Of a stretch of DNA of 64,000 nucleotides, positions 11,063 through 24,215 are shown piece after piece (within the stretch, counting starts at the first letter, position 1; the number at the start of each line of letters is the position of its first letter). The translations under genes were made by a program, and so were the position numbers. The notes beneath the pieces were generated by a model. The model searched no databases. It saw nothing but the letters and a program-made list of their open reading frames with translations, and was not told where the DNA came from. This stretch comes from Membranipora membranacea (Eukaryota > Bryozoa > Gymnolaemata > Cheilostomatida > Membraniporidae). The stretch is from the NCBI GenBank assembly GCA_914767715.1, contig OU612070.1, forward strand, positions 8,511,501 through 8,575,500, given 5' to 3'.

Positions 11063-13394
11063 TTACTGACTTAAATTGCAAATTAATGGGTGAAGTAAGC
11101 CGTTGTTTAATTTGTTATTGGTTTCAAGATTTCATAGCGCAGTCAGGCAAAAGAAGTGTAAAAAATATAATAAGCGCACCTTCAACTGCTTTTACTACAC
11201 ATATGTGGTTGAAGATAGGACTGTGATTCAGCCAATTCTTCTATTTTTTTCCAAAACATTTTTTGAAAAAGAGATATGAAGGACTGGATTGGGTTTCTTT
11301 TATTGAACAAAAAACTTTGCTTCTACAACTTAGGACTTGGGCAAAAACATCTTCGTTTCAAAGCCGTGACGTCACATTATTAATTTTTTAATGTATATGA
11401 ATTAATGCATGACAGAACAAATTAACAAAAAAATCCTTTGAACTTGATCTCCATTTTTTTGGACTACTGAATATCGCCAATATTTACACAGGTATGTTTA
11501 ATGTCGTTTTCAGGAGTTTAACTAGTCATGCGATGGAAAGGCAATGATTCTCCGCATTAGCAATCTGGCAGGTTATTCATGTTCCTAAAACCTATTAAAA
11601 ATGAGAAGTTGTGAAATGTTGTAGCCTCAGAAACACATTGGGTGAACACAGCACATGATCATGTTCAGAACTGTCCCTAATGACCTAGTGCGTAACTAGG
11701 TAGTCACGCTAACAAGCCATTCGCCGTTCGATCCTCAATACTATTCGCCAGACATCTTTCAAGTTTATCTCGAAAAGATGAATATACTGAATCAGACATG
11801 TTGACTGATTCCGAACAGAATTCTGGCACTTGGTGAGTGTTGGAGGGTCGTAATGTTGATGAATTAGGGATAGAGGAGCCATGAGTGGCCACAAGACTGC
11901 CAATGAAGTCATGCCATGCTGGAACATGCTGCTTGGGCAGTCTATTCTTCTGCCCATTGATTGAAAAAAGAACGAAAATAACGATATGACATATTAAATG
12001 GATAGGCCAAAAATTCTCAAACTCACGTTACACTCGTAATTGTTAATTGAATGTTGTTGAAATAGAAAGGCATTGGATTATGTTATTTAAGTGTTTCTTA
12101 TGCAGTTTCACCTGAATTTCAAGATTACATATAAAGCGAACCTGTATCAGATTTAATGTATTTGATGAAAAGACATATTTACAAAATCTCAACAGCCCTA
12201 AAATGGAACCAAGTCAGTTACTTTTTGTTTCTAGCCTGAAACACCACATCTCTCTTACAAAAAAAGAAATATTATCTTTCACGCATCCCATTAGAGGATG
12301 ATAGCGAACACGATCTTATAAGCTGGACAGAATATACAAGAAATGGATCAGCAAGTATTCCATTCCCAGCAAAACATGGTGGTGTCACGCAGGGCATCCG
12401 ACCTAAAATGCCCCTTTGCCTCAGGGGAATAAGTTCGTAGACCCGTACTGTTACCAGAAAAAGAAATCAAGCAACATCAGGGGTTTTCTCCCATCGCAAT
12501 CACAGGGTATCAAGACTATCAATGGCCGTAAGCTTTTTTATGCATGAAATGGATAATCACATTTAATTATGGTTGTAATCAAATGTCTCATGATAGCCAT
12601 AGATAGTCCGGAAGATATCACATATCACTGATCTTGTCCCAGGAAACCTCGAATCACAGCAAATCACAGTCAATACACTGAATAGTCCTAATCAAGTTTT
12701 GATATGAGTAAGTGACATGCCGGATTCAACATTGTCAGATTTACAAAAAGCCCATTTCCTGATAAATTAGTATTGCACTCCCTGTTCAAAGCGATGTCAC
12801 CAAAGCTTTAGAAAGACAGGAATTACCTTTTTTTGCTATCCGTAAAATTAATGCATGACAGAACAAAAAAATTCTGAAGTTAATGTCCATTATTTGATGG
12901 GAAACTGAATATCATCAACATATTGTTATCATTTTTAGGAGCTTAATTAGTCTGCAATGACATGATAAAGTGCACAATATTTAGCTCCATTAGAAATTCG
13001 GCAGGTCCAGTTCCTGAAGATATCCTTAAGCCTTCAAAATGTGAAGTTATTAAATGTTTTAGCCCCAGAAGCATACAAGGTGAACACAGCATATGGACAT
13101 GATCAGAACTGTCCCTCATGAGCTAGTGCGTAACTAGGCAATCCTGCTAACAGGCTACTTACCAATGATTGATTCTTTATTTGTCACACAATTTTTAACA
13201 AAAAATTGGGGAGATAAAACTTAGATTGCCACTTTGTGAAGAAATAGTAAAAAATAAGAGGATGATACTAAAAAAAAAAAGTCTACGATGAAAGCAGTTT
13301 GCTACTCAAGATCTACCCTCAGGAACCAGCTATCACAGTATTGATAACATTGATATAGGGTCTAATAAAACTGTTACAGAACGGAAAAGCTGGC

Positions 13395-13860
13395 AAAGTA
13401 TATGCTAAGAAGCAACATAGACGGCAAAGTGTTTTAAAATATACAGGCATTGTCTGCATTTTGACTCAACTGATGTGGCTTGTTTATATTTTAGAAAATC
13501 ATGGTTCGGAATCAATGTGTACTTCTAGGTAAAAAACATCATCTGCTTTTTGAATAGCACAGTTATCAATATAGTTGAGGAAAAACAGGTTGATCACGGC
13601 TTGTGGTAAAAATCGTTTCATGTGTCTTGGTTGGAGTCAGTAATAGATCGCTATTATCACAAAGTATGCAAATTCTATTAACTTCTTCTTGGTATAACAT
13701 AAAATCACTATAAGACTGAATATTTCCTATAATAACCGTGTCATCGGCATATTTTTGCACCGTGACACTTGAGGTAGCAGAAGTGATAAAATCAGTATAT
13801 ATCGAGAAAAGCAGTGATGACAAAACTGTACCCTGAGGAGTATTTAGTATATTGAGTGCG
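13395..13860 (-). pseudogene. Decayed RT piece, copy B
   Basis: Open for 85 codons (13,823-13,566) through the YADD motif, then stopped and frameshifted as in the other copies. Confidence 0.65.
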
Positions 13861-14491
13861 GTCAGTTAAAAAAACTTGAAAACCATGATGTGACAATAGT
13901 ACCTAAACATTGTTTGATGTACAGAGAGTTGGCTCCATTATTTTCATTTTTTTATTTCATTCGATTACTAAATGAATTCGGGTGATTGCCAGACTGTAAA
14001 CACTTTTCTTTCAAATTTTCTCAAGGAATATCAATACACTTATCAATCATGCTGTCTAATTCCGAGCAGAATGCTGGCACTAGATATGGGAGGGAGGCTT
14101 TTAATATTGTTGAATTACAAAAGTGGCAATGAAGTCGTCATGACTCAATTTTATTATTGTTCTATTGTTTGTCAGAAAGATGTGTGAAACACAGAGAAAT
14201 TCCGGCCCAGACAAAAGAGATTGAGTCAGCGTTCTTAAGGGAATTTAAGCCTTTCTTTGAATTGATTTGCTCTCGCACAGATCCGCTGTTGAAAAAGCTG
14301 CCAAATTTTGCGGCCAACTTTTTGCATTGTGAAATAAGACGATACCTCTTTTTGTCGATTATTAATAATGATATGTCGATATCATGGATAATTAACTTTA
14401 ATCAATGCCTGAGTCACCATAGCAATGTCACGCTGCTAGATATCTGTAGCCGTGTGACAAGGCTAGAGTCGCCAGATGCAAACTAGCTGTG

Positions 14492-14951
14492 TATATAAAT
14501 ACTGGGTCAAGTCCATAGATACCATACATTTCCTGAACAGCCATTGGAAACAGACATCAACCAGTAACAGACAGTAGTAGAACTCAACATTTCCATTCAT
14601 CATTCAAGGTAAGAGCTAGAAAACTAATTCACATAAACATGTTGAAGAGATGCAAAGCTCTATTAATCTTGCCAACACTGCATAGTGTCCATAAAATACA
14701 GAACTACGAAATATAACAATCTGTTTTCTTTACATTCTTTTAGAAATGGGATGGCCTATTATTATTCCCATCTTTTGGTAAAAATGATGGAACCTGACCG
14801 AGGCTGTATAAGACAAAACAATAAAAACAAGGACCAACGAATGACTGTTCAATGGCTCATATATATCTGCTGAACACTTCAAAGACAGAACATCTTCTAT
14901 TCATTTTCTCTAGTATGTCAATAGAGATGCATTTTACCAAGTCTGAATAAA
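14492..14951 (+). other. Putative spliced mini-gene, copy B
   Basis: TATATAAAT at 14,492-14,500, exon 1 about 14,522-14,608, intron 14,609-14,743 with GTAAGA donor and TTTTAG acceptor, exon 2 from 14,744, AATAAA at 14,946-14,951. Exon 2 keeps an uninterrupted 40-codon ORF. All signals intact. Confidence 0.5.
14751..14873 (+). CDS. 40-residue ORF in exon 2 of mini-gene B
   Basis: This is the second ATG of exon 2 (G at -3 and +4). It encodes about 40 residues with a conserved central segment MEPDRGCIRQN and a hydrophobic end, WLIYIC. The overlapping upstream ATG at 14,746 encodes only 11 residues. I recognise no family. The frame is open in copies B, D, E and H. Most differences between copies change residues, so selection for protein is not shown; it could equally be chance. 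Confidence 0.25.
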   Translation: MAYYYSHLLVKMMEPDRGCIRQNNKNKDQRMTVQWLIYIC

Positions 14952-15548
14952 ATGTACTAATATTTTGTTTAATGATTTATTGTCATTTTAAATGGTTGCA
15001 ATGAAATACAGCAAGTAACTAAAAATAAAGGTGATATTCACTATTTATAGTTGGCATGAAGCAAGGAGTCTTTACTCCTTGTGCTTTATTTCTGATTCTA
15101 TATAGATGCAGAAGAAAGTTGCTACATTTGATAATACTTGCTTGCTATTAGTTGGTGGAACTAAAGACCCACTATGATATTGATAACCAACTAACTTATA
15201 ATCAGGCTTGCTTCTTAGCGCATATGTGTGGGTTCAGTCTATTTCAGATCATGAAACACAGCTCCCCTTTAATAGCAGTAGAATGGGTAACGTGTTGTTC
15301 CAACATCATGCTAGCTGATATACGTTACTTTCACTTTTTGAACTAGAGACTGGGTTAACAATATTTTCTTGAGTAAAGCGGTTGATATAATATCAATGAA
15401 ATCTTCCCATGCGTTGTGCAATGGCAAACCACACCGTTTGGCATGCTAATGATACGTCTATCGACAGACCAGTAAATTGGTGTTGTTGACTAGAATCTTT
15501 ACCTACGTCTCTGCCAACGGCCAGTCTGGTACCATAGATCACAACTGA

Positions 15549-15731
15549 TTGGTCATTGCTTCTTATTCATTGCGCGTTGATCTGTTACTGAGCAGTTGGT
15601 TTGTGTGGTCAACGGAGCCACGACCACACATGGCCTGGGAAGACAATTCCATGAATTATGTAGCTCTGTCCAATAACACCTTTATGAAAGTATTTCTCAG
15701 TTACAATGTCGATGGCACAATTCTCAAATAA
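15549..15731 (+). CDS. 60-residue secretory-like ORF, copy B
   Basis: Same ORF family, with MVIASYSLRVD at the N-terminus, so charged residues interrupt the hydrophobic stretch. Confidence 0.18.
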   Translation: MVIASYSLRVDLLLSSWFVWSTEPRPHMAWEDNSMNYVALSNNTFMKVFLSYNVDGTILK

Positions 15732-16427
15732 CCTACATCAGTACAGGACAATACAGGAGTAGAGAATTGCAGGGTGGTATCAAGGCGGGCTAGTGGTTCT
15801 TCCCAAAATTCTGTGGCCAGCTGTCACTTGGTCTGAGGCAGGTCTGATGTCTTTGCACACCAGTACATCTTAGTCTGTGCTCTAAAACAGACTCACATAT
15901 CAGGAAGGGCCTCACCAATCAGACAGCGCCAACATCTAAAAAGACATTGTAATGGAATGTGTATTTTGCAGGAATCAAACGAATGTAATTTCTTCATCAA
16001 ATATCCATATTTACAAACAGGCGTGTTGTAACCTTGAAAATCACTTGAATTAAAATTACAATCCCTGTTTATGACAAAACAGAGGGTTGGCTGCTCCTAA
16101 AGAGAGACCCAGGTTGCCCAAAATCCTCATACTGAGAGTGTGATAGACCCTAGTAGACTAAAATGCATCCTAGAGGTGAAGCCATGTGGGACATCCTAAA
16201 TGTGAGTGTGCAGCAAGCTGCCAGAATCTGAAACAGGCACTAATCGCCCATCGGCAGTGACACTTTGATCTAAGGAAAATACATGGACAAGAATAAATCC
16301 CTGTCGAGCAGCACCTACAAACACAAACAGGATAATGTGAAAGCATGAATTAACATATACAGAGATTAATTATTGAATTTTTGCTAGGATATTTCTCAAC
16401 AAAGCATCCGCTATTCACATTATATAT

Positions 16428-16483
16428 GGTTGGTCACGCTTCAAACATTCTAACTGCTCGGCCATTCCAGCCCGCTGAAGCTT
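16428..16483 (-). ncRNA. tRNA-like 5' half, monomer B
   Basis: Same fragment, reading GGCCGAGCAGTTAG on the minus strand. Confidence 0.33.
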
Positions 16484-18115
16484 ACTGATTTAAATTGGAA
16501 ATGAATGGGTAAAGTAAGCTTTTATTTAATTTGTTATTGACTTCAAGCTTTTATAGCACAGTCAGGCAAAAGAAGTGTAAAAAATATAATAAGCGCATCT
16601 TCAACTGCTTTTACTACACATATGTGGTTGGAGATAGGACTGTGATTCAGCCATTGCTTCTATTTTTTTCCAAAATACTTTTTGAAAAAGTGATATGAAG
16701 CACTGGATATGAGTTTTCCATTGTTCCTAGCTGTCGAGTCAGTTGTGGTAGAACTTGGTAGTTTTATAGTCATGAGAGTAAAAATGTAAAAGGTCACAGT
16801 TTTCCCCCAACCCGTTACCATCAGACCATACATTACTGTAAACGTAACATCACCTTCAAGTTGGCAGTGCTGACAGTGATACAGAGACAGAGATTCTCAA
16901 ACTCACGTTACACTCGCAATTGTAAATTGAATGTTGTTGAAATAGAAAGGCATCGGATTATGTTATTTAAGTGTTTCTTATGCAGCAATACCTGAATTTC
17001 AAGATTACATATGAAACGAACCTGTATCAGATTCAATGTATTTGATAAAAAGACATATTTACCAAATCTCAATACCCTTAAAATGGAACCAAGTCAGTTA
17101 CTTTTTGTTTCTAGCCTGAAACACCACATCTCTCTTATAAAAAAAGAAATATTATCTATCACGCATCCCATTAGAGGATGATAACGAACGCGATTTTATA
17201 AGCTGGACAGAATATACATGAAACGGATCAGCAAGTGTTCCATTCCCAGCAAAACATAGTGGTGTCACGCAGGGCATCCGACCTAAAACGCTCCTGTGCC
17301 TTATTGGTATAAGTTCGTAGACCCGTACTATTACCAGAAAAAAAAACAAAAAAAAACAAGCAACATCATGGTTTTTCTCCCATTGCAATCACAGGGTATC
17401 AGGACTATCAATGGCTGGGAGCTTTTTTATGCATGAAATGGATATCCACATTTAATTATGGTTATAATCAAATTTCTCATGATAGGCATAGATAGTCCAG
17501 AAGATATCACATATCACTGATCCTGGCCCAGGAAACCTCGAATCACAGCAAATCACAATCAATACACTGAATAGTCCTAATCAAGTTTTGATATGAGTAA
17601 GTGACATGCCGGACTCGAGATTGGCAGATTTGCAAAAAAACCCATTTCCTGATAAATTAGTATTGCACTCTCTGTTCAAAGCGATGTCACCAACGCTTCA
17701 GGAAGACGGGAATTGCCTTTTCTTTATCTATTAGTAAAATTGATGCTTGACAAAACAACTAGATAAAAAAATGATCAGGACACTCCCTTATGGTCTAGTT
17801 AGTAGCTAGGTTACCATTCTAACAAGCTACCTGCCAATGGTTCCTAAACATTGTTTGATGTATAGACTGTTGCCGCGATTATTTTCCTCTTTTTCTCCCT
17901 TTTATTGGCTAGGCGAGTTTTGGGTGACTGCCAGACTTAAAAAAAAATTCTTTCAAAATTCCACTTATGTTGAATAATTTGTTTGTTAGTTGATCAATTT
18001 TAATGATCATGATAATTAACTTTAATCAATGACTGAGTCATCATAGCATTGTCACGCCGCTAGATTTATGTAGCCGCGTGCTAAGGCTAGAGTCGCCAGA
18101 TACAAACTAGCTGTG

Positions 18116-18124
18116 TATATAAAT
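18116..18124 (+). promoter_or_regulatory. TATA box of truncated mini-gene copy C
   Basis: The TATATAAAT motif and its upstream flank are kept, but matching sequence stops a few bases later. Unrelated pyrimidine-rich sequence follows (about 18,126-18,300), so exons 1 and 2 are missing in this monomer. Confidence 0.45.
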
Positions 18125-19127
18125 CATACCTGACAAGTCTCCCTTTTTGGTAGGGAGCCTCCCAGTTTTTAGGGGTATTTTCCACCTCCTCCCTATCTCC
18201 CTTTTTCCTCCCTTTTTTCAGCCTCCTTCACCATGAAGACTTTTAAAGCTTCTCATTGGGAAAAAAAAATGTTTTCCTACCCCCACAGTACATATACCTA
18301 GAAATAACTGCCTATTAACATACTATCTCTCCTCAATCTTCCAACGCGTTGTGCAATCGCAAACCACAAGGCTGGCTTGCAAATGATACATCTATTGACA
18401 AACCAGCAAATTGGTGTTGTGGCTCCTACGCCTACGCCTGACATTGGCCAGTGTGGTACCAAAGAGCACATTTTATCGGTCATTGCTCCTTGCTCATTGC
18501 TCAATGGTCAGTTACTGAGCGTCTATCTATCACAAGGTATGGAGAGTTGGTGTGTGTAGCAAACGGAGCCACACCAACACATGGCCTGGGAAGACAATTC
18601 CATGCATGCTCTGTCTGGTAACACCTTTCTGACAGTTACAATGTTGGTGGCAAAATTGCCACATAACCTAAATCAATGCAGAACCATATGGGAGTAAAAA
18701 ATTGCAGGGTGATATTCAGGGAGGCTAGTGGTTCTTACCAAGTGAATGGTATTACTTCATCAATTATCAATACTTACAAACGGGCGGGTTGGAACCTGGA
18801 AAATAAAGTTACAATCCCTGTTTTTGACAAAACCCAGGGTGGGCTGCCCCTAAAGAGGGACAAAAGTTGCACGAAGTCCTCGTACTGAGAGTGTGATACA
18901 TTCCAGTAGACTAGAATGCATCATAGAGGTGAGGCCATGGGGGCATTCTAATTGTGAGTTTGCAGCAAGCTGCCAAAATCTGAAACAGGCACTAATCGCT
19001 CGTTGGCAGTGACACTTTGATCTGAGCACAAAGGGAAAAACACATGGACGAGAATAATTCCCTGTCGAGCAGAACCTACAAACACAAACAGTTTAAAGTG
19101 AATGCAGGATTTTCTCAATAAAGCATC

Positions 19128-20340
19128 CGCTATGTGGTGGAGAAATATTATTGCTCTTTATTTTAATGAAAAAAGAGTCAACTTCGACAAAGTTGTTGAT
19201 ATAAATTTTTCTTTCTATAATTCTATTAGCAATACTTCTTATTTGACAAAAATATATTTTAAATAAGAGATGAGTGACAGTTAGTAGACACACAACATGA
19301 CATGATGTGACAGTGGGAAATGTCTTCGGCTATCATTTGAGACTGAAAAGAGCAAAATAGATAACCATATAAACACCCTCAAATGACATGTCCTACTTAG
19401 ATCAAGTTTGATTCATTTTGCCCGCATTCAAATTACCCTCCCCCTCTCTACTGCCAAAGGCCGAAGGCGTGTCAGTAGAGGGGGGCAACTCCAATGCGGT
19501 CTATGACACGAATGCTAGTAAGGTGCTATATCAGATACATATTTTTAGCCGTTTACACGTTGTAGTAGCAGCAGTAATTTTTTAGCATGGTCACTTTCAG
19601 CTGATATATGATGGTTGCACACTTATTTTAAATGAAATATACTTTTTATGTCCTCATTTGGTAAAATTGAATTACCCTAAAATAAAGCAAATTGTATTCA
19701 AACATAATCTAAGGCTTTCAAAGGCATATAAAAACATATAATTTGTTGTCGCCATAAATATATTTACGGTATACAAAGGTCATCAATGTAATTAAGATGA
19801 AAGTTTGCCCTAATGTTATTTATAATTTAAATACACCCATTTTTGTACTGCTCCATAAAAAACTTTACCCATTTTTTAATGATGCCTTTGAAACGCTGAC
19901 CTTAACAAGTAAGAAATATCGCTCTTATTTTACATTTGCTTAGCTACAATTCATTTTCCCATGGACAATACCAGAGAACACATTGGCGAGCCTTATCCTT
20001 ATGTGATGCTTTTAGAACTCCCGAGTCAGTGATAATCACTTGCAACCCAGTTAATAGTTAGGAGTTGTCTACTTAATGTCAAGGTGGAGACAATTCAACC
20101 TTTTTATTTTCTTATTTTGATCCATGGTACATAGATCTTTTATCGATCTTTTATCTTTTATCATTTCACCTGATTGTTACCAATCTCCTACTGGGAACAT
20201 GGAACCCAACCTCAAATTGGACCTATGTCAATTACTACACTGACACAAAAACTCTTACACATGAAAATCTCACTGATTTCGGATGAGTTTTTTCGATTTG
20301 AACGACAAAGTATAAAATAATAGTCTTTTCCTTAATTGAC
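19128..20340. repeat. Optional block S1 in monomer C
   Basis: Same start as in A. It is cut short near 20,340, where the sequence jumps to a segment normally about 1.1 kb further on (like 11,850), giving a large deletion that also removes the next part of the monomer. Confidence 0.55.
19422..19499. repeat. G/C-rich hairpin in S1 (copy C)
   Basis: Same hairpin with a few stem mismatches, for example CTGCC for CTGAC in one arm. Confidence 0.55.
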
Positions 20341-21239
20341 GAATTAGGGGAAGAGGAGCCATGAGTGGCCACAAGACTGCCAATGAAGTCATGCCATGCT
20401 GGAACGATATAACGATCATACGAATACGATAATAGCGATATAACATATTAAAAAGATAGGCCGATATCATCAAATTAAATTGCTATTGCACAGATCCGCT
20501 GTTGAAAAAGCTATCAAATATGGGCCAATTTTTTGCCTTGTGACATCACACAATGCATCATTTTGTCAATTGATTTGCAATTATCACGGACAATTAACTA
20601 GGAAACTTGTGCAGCGTCAATTTCCAAAGATTGACTCAGGTTTGCTCTGGAACATAATCACCTTGCAAAAAACCCATTTCCTGATATATTAGTATTGCAC
20701 TCTCTGTTCAAAGCGATGTCACCAAAGCTTTAGAAAGACAGGAATTACCTTTTTTTGCTATCCGTAAAATTTATGCACGACAGAACAATTTGGTAAGAAA
20801 AATATTCTGAAGTTCATGTCCATTATTTGATGGGAAACTGAATATCACAAACATTTATGCAGATATTGTTACCATTTTTAGGAGTTTAATTAGTCTACAA
20901 TGACATGATGAAGTGCACAATGTTTCGCTCCATTAGCAATTTGGCAGGTCCAGTTCCTAATGATATCCTTAAGCCTACAAAAAGTGAAGTTATTGAATGT
21001 TTTAGCCCCAGAAGCATACAAGGTGAACACAGCATATGGACATGATCAGAACTGTGCCTAATGAGCTAGTGCTAACTAGGCAATCCTGCTAACAGGCTAC
21101 TTACCAATGATTGATTATCTATTTGTCACACAATTTTTAACAAAAAATTGGGGAGATAAAACTTAGATTGCCACTTTGTAAATAAATAGTAAAAAATAAG
21201 AGGATGATACTGAAAAAAAAAAAAAGTCTACGATAAAAG

Positions 21240-23130
21240 CAGTTTGCTACTCAAGACCTACCAGACGCAAGTTTAGAAATAAAATCATGAAAGAGGTGGT
21301 CATCATCATGTAATAAAAGCATACAGTATCTTTTAAAACGCTCCGATATTCGGTTGTCTAGAGTCCCTACTGATGCACCTTAAGAGTTTGCTATAGGATA
21401 AATCTTTCTGAGTGCATTCTTATCATAGTCAAATAGATTGTTAAAATACACAGGAAGTCAGTATAAAAGGTATGACTCGTTGAAAGAACGGAAAAGCTGG
21501 CAAAGTATTTGCAAAGAAGCACCATAGAAAGCAAAACGTTTTAAAATATACATGCATTGTCTGCATTTTGACTCAACTGATGTGGCTTGTTTATATTACT
21601 AGACGACCCCACCCAGTTTGCGTATAAGTCTGGTAGGTCTACTGAAGATGCTCTAATCACTCTGATCGACTCGGTAACTGAACATCGGGTCCGAGCTCTT
21701 TTTATAGACTTTTCTAGTGCTTTTAACACCATCAATCCTGCCACAATAATCAGCAAACTCGATAGCTACAACATCAATCCTAACATCATCAACTGGCTAT
21801 ATAACTTCCTTACAAATAGAACACAGCGAGTTATTACATCACTCAACACATCAAAATCATTGAGCACTTCGACTGGAAGCCCTCAGGGATGCGTCATCAG
21901 CCCACTGCTATTCTCCTTTTATGTTGTCGATATGCCATCAACAAGCAACATCAAACTAGTAAAATATGCCGACGACACTGTGATCATTGAATTGTTGACA
22001 GAAAACCAGCCATCTGAACTTCAAACAATGACTAATACCATCAACTCATGGTGCTCGGATAATGACCTAATACTCAATGCAAAGAAAACAAAAGAAATGG
22101 TCATGTGCAATGCAAGGGAAAACCCAAGCTACCCACAACTGCTTGTAAACAATACTTCAATTGAGCAGGTAGAACAATTTACATACTTAGGCACCATTAT
22201 TACCAAAAAACTGGAATTTACTCTGAACACCTTGAAAACTACAGCGAAAGCTCGCCAAAGGCTACATATAATCGCCAAGCTATACCATCTCGGTGTCACT
22301 GAGAAACTAATAACGACCTGCTGCTGAAGTCCTTCATAGAGTCAGTAATCACCTACCACCTGGTTGTGCTATATAGTCATCTGAGCGCAGACTCTAAGAA
22401 AAAGTTAAAATCTGTGATAAGAACTGCAGGTTACCTATCAGGCGAACTTACGTTCACACCCGTAGACGACCTTTACTCTAATATACTGAAAGTAAAGAGC
22501 CTCCGTATGATTGCCACCGAAGATGAACCACTACTCCGTCTTAACCAGCTGCCGTCAGGCAGATATCAACCAGTCAAGTTCCGCGTGCAGATCCGTGCCA
22601 AATATTTTAGAGCAGAATGTATCAAATACCTAAATAGTGTCTTCCAAAAGTAATAGTATTTTTTTTATGGTCTTATCATTTTATTTATTTTTACAGAATC
22701 AACAGTTTTAATAAGTTTTACAGAGCACCATACAGAGACAGTTTTATTTCTCAGAGATTGAGACCAAATATAAACATACATACATGCATACATACATTTT
22801 AGAAAATCATAGTTCGGAATCAATGTGTACTCCTAGGTATAGTTATCAATATAGTCGAGGAAAAACAGGTGGATCACGGCTTGTGGTAAAAATCGTTTCA
22901 TGTGTCTTGGTTGGAGTCAGTAAAAGATAGCCATTATCACAAAGTATGCAAAATCTATTAACTTCTTCTTGGCATAACATAAAATCACTATAAGACTGAA
23001 TATTCACTATAATAACCGTGTCATCGGCATATTTTGGCACCGTGACACTTGAGGTAGCAGAAGTGATAAAATCGGTATATATTGAGAAAAGCAGTGGTGA
23101 CAAAACTGCACCCTGAGGAGTATTTAGTAT
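21240..23130 (-). pseudogene. Decayed RT piece, copy D, split by a younger retrotransposon
   Basis: The RT piece reads on the minus strand from about 23,130 (YADD at about 23,020-23,040) down to 22,796. It is interrupted by the element at 21,598-22,795 and resumes from 21,597 to about 21,240 with its C-terminal part. Confidence 0.65.
21598..22795 (+). mobile_element. 5'-truncated CR1/L2-like non-LTR retrotransposon
   Basis: About 1.2 kb inserted into the RT piece of monomer D. The first frame (to a stop at 22,325-22,327) shows FAYKSGRSTEDA, FIDFSSAFNTI (motif A), STGSPQGCVISPLLF (motif B region), KYADDTVII (motif C) and YLGTIIT. A frameshift near 22,320 is followed by a second open stretch (to 22,653) with the RT C-terminal region. 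The 3' end is a CATA-type short tandem repeat with no poly-A, as is usual for CR1/L2 elements. Both flanks match the uninterrupted site in other monomers, with ATT present at both ends. It is dead: no endonuclease, and a broken frame. Confidence 0.85.
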
Positions 23131-23756
23131 ATTGAGTGCGGTCAGTTAAAAAACTTGAAAACCATGAAGTGACAATAGTACCTAAACATTGTTTGATGTA
23201 CAGAGAGTTGGCTCGATTATTTCCATTTTTTTATTTCATTCAATTGCTAAATGAATTTGGATGATTGCCAGACTGTAAACAATTTTCTTTCAAATTTTCT
23301 CAAGGAATATCAATACACTTATCAATCATGTTGTCTAATTCCGAGCAGAATGCTGGCACTAGATATGGGAGGGAGGCTCTTAATATTGTTGAATTGCAAC
23401 AGTGGCAATGAAGTCGTCATGACTCAATTTTATTTTTGTTCTCTTGTTTGTCAGAAAGATGTGTGGAACACAGCGAAATTCCGGCCAAGAGAAATGAGAT
23501 TGAGTCAGCGTTCCTAAGGAAATTTAAGCTTTTCTTTAAAATGATTTGCTCTCGCACAGATCCGCTGTTGAAAAAGCTGCCAAATTTTGCGGCCAATTTT
23601 TTGCATTGTGAAATAAGACGATAGCTCTTTTTGTCAATTATTAATAATGATTTGTCAATATCATGGATAATTAACTTTAATCAATGCCTGAGTCACCATA
23701 GCATTGTCACGCCGCTAGATTTCTATAGCCACGTTGCCAGATACAAACTAGCTGTG

Positions 23757-24215
23757 TATATAAATACTGGGACACGTCCATGGATACCATACATTGACTG
23801 AACAGTCATTAGAAACAGACACCAACCAGTAACAGACAGTAGTAGAACTCAACATTTCCATTCATCATTCAAGGTAAGAGCTAGAAAACTAATTCACATA
23901 AACATGTTGAAGAGATGTAAAGCTCTATCAATTTTGCCAACACTGCATAGTGTCCATTAAATACAGAACTACGGAATATAACAATCGCTTTTTTTTCTTT
24001 CTTTTAGAAATGGGATGGCCTATCATTTTTCACATCTATTGGTAAACATTATGTCACCTGACCGAGGCTGTATGAGACAGAACAATAAAGAAAAGGACCA
24101 ACGAATGACTCTACAATGGCTCATATATATCTGCTGAACACTTCAAAGACAGAACATCTTCTATTCATTTTCCCTAGTATGTCAATAAAACTGCATTTTA
24201 CCAAATCTGAATAAA
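23757..24215 (+). other. Putative spliced mini-gene, copy D
   Basis: TATATAAAT at 23,757-23,765, exon 1 about 23,787-23,873, intron 23,874-24,007 (134 bp) with GTAAGA donor and TTTTAG acceptor, exon 2 from 24,008, AATAAA at 24,210-24,215. More diverged in exon 2 than A, B or E, yet it keeps the splice signals and the 40-codon frame. Confidence 0.5.
24015..24137 (+). CDS. 40-residue ORF in exon 2 of mini-gene D
   Basis: Same length and stop position as the copy B ORF despite about six residue changes, including loss of the first Glu of the MEPDRG segment (reads MSPDRG). Confidence 0.22.
   Translation: MAYHFSHLLVNIMSPDRGCMRQNNKEKDQRMTLQWLIYIC

Noticed and set aside
12300-12450. GVTQGIRP-like reading as an RT motif on plus
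   Set aside because: Only a few residues resemble RT motif B and no neighbouring motifs A or C occur in frame.
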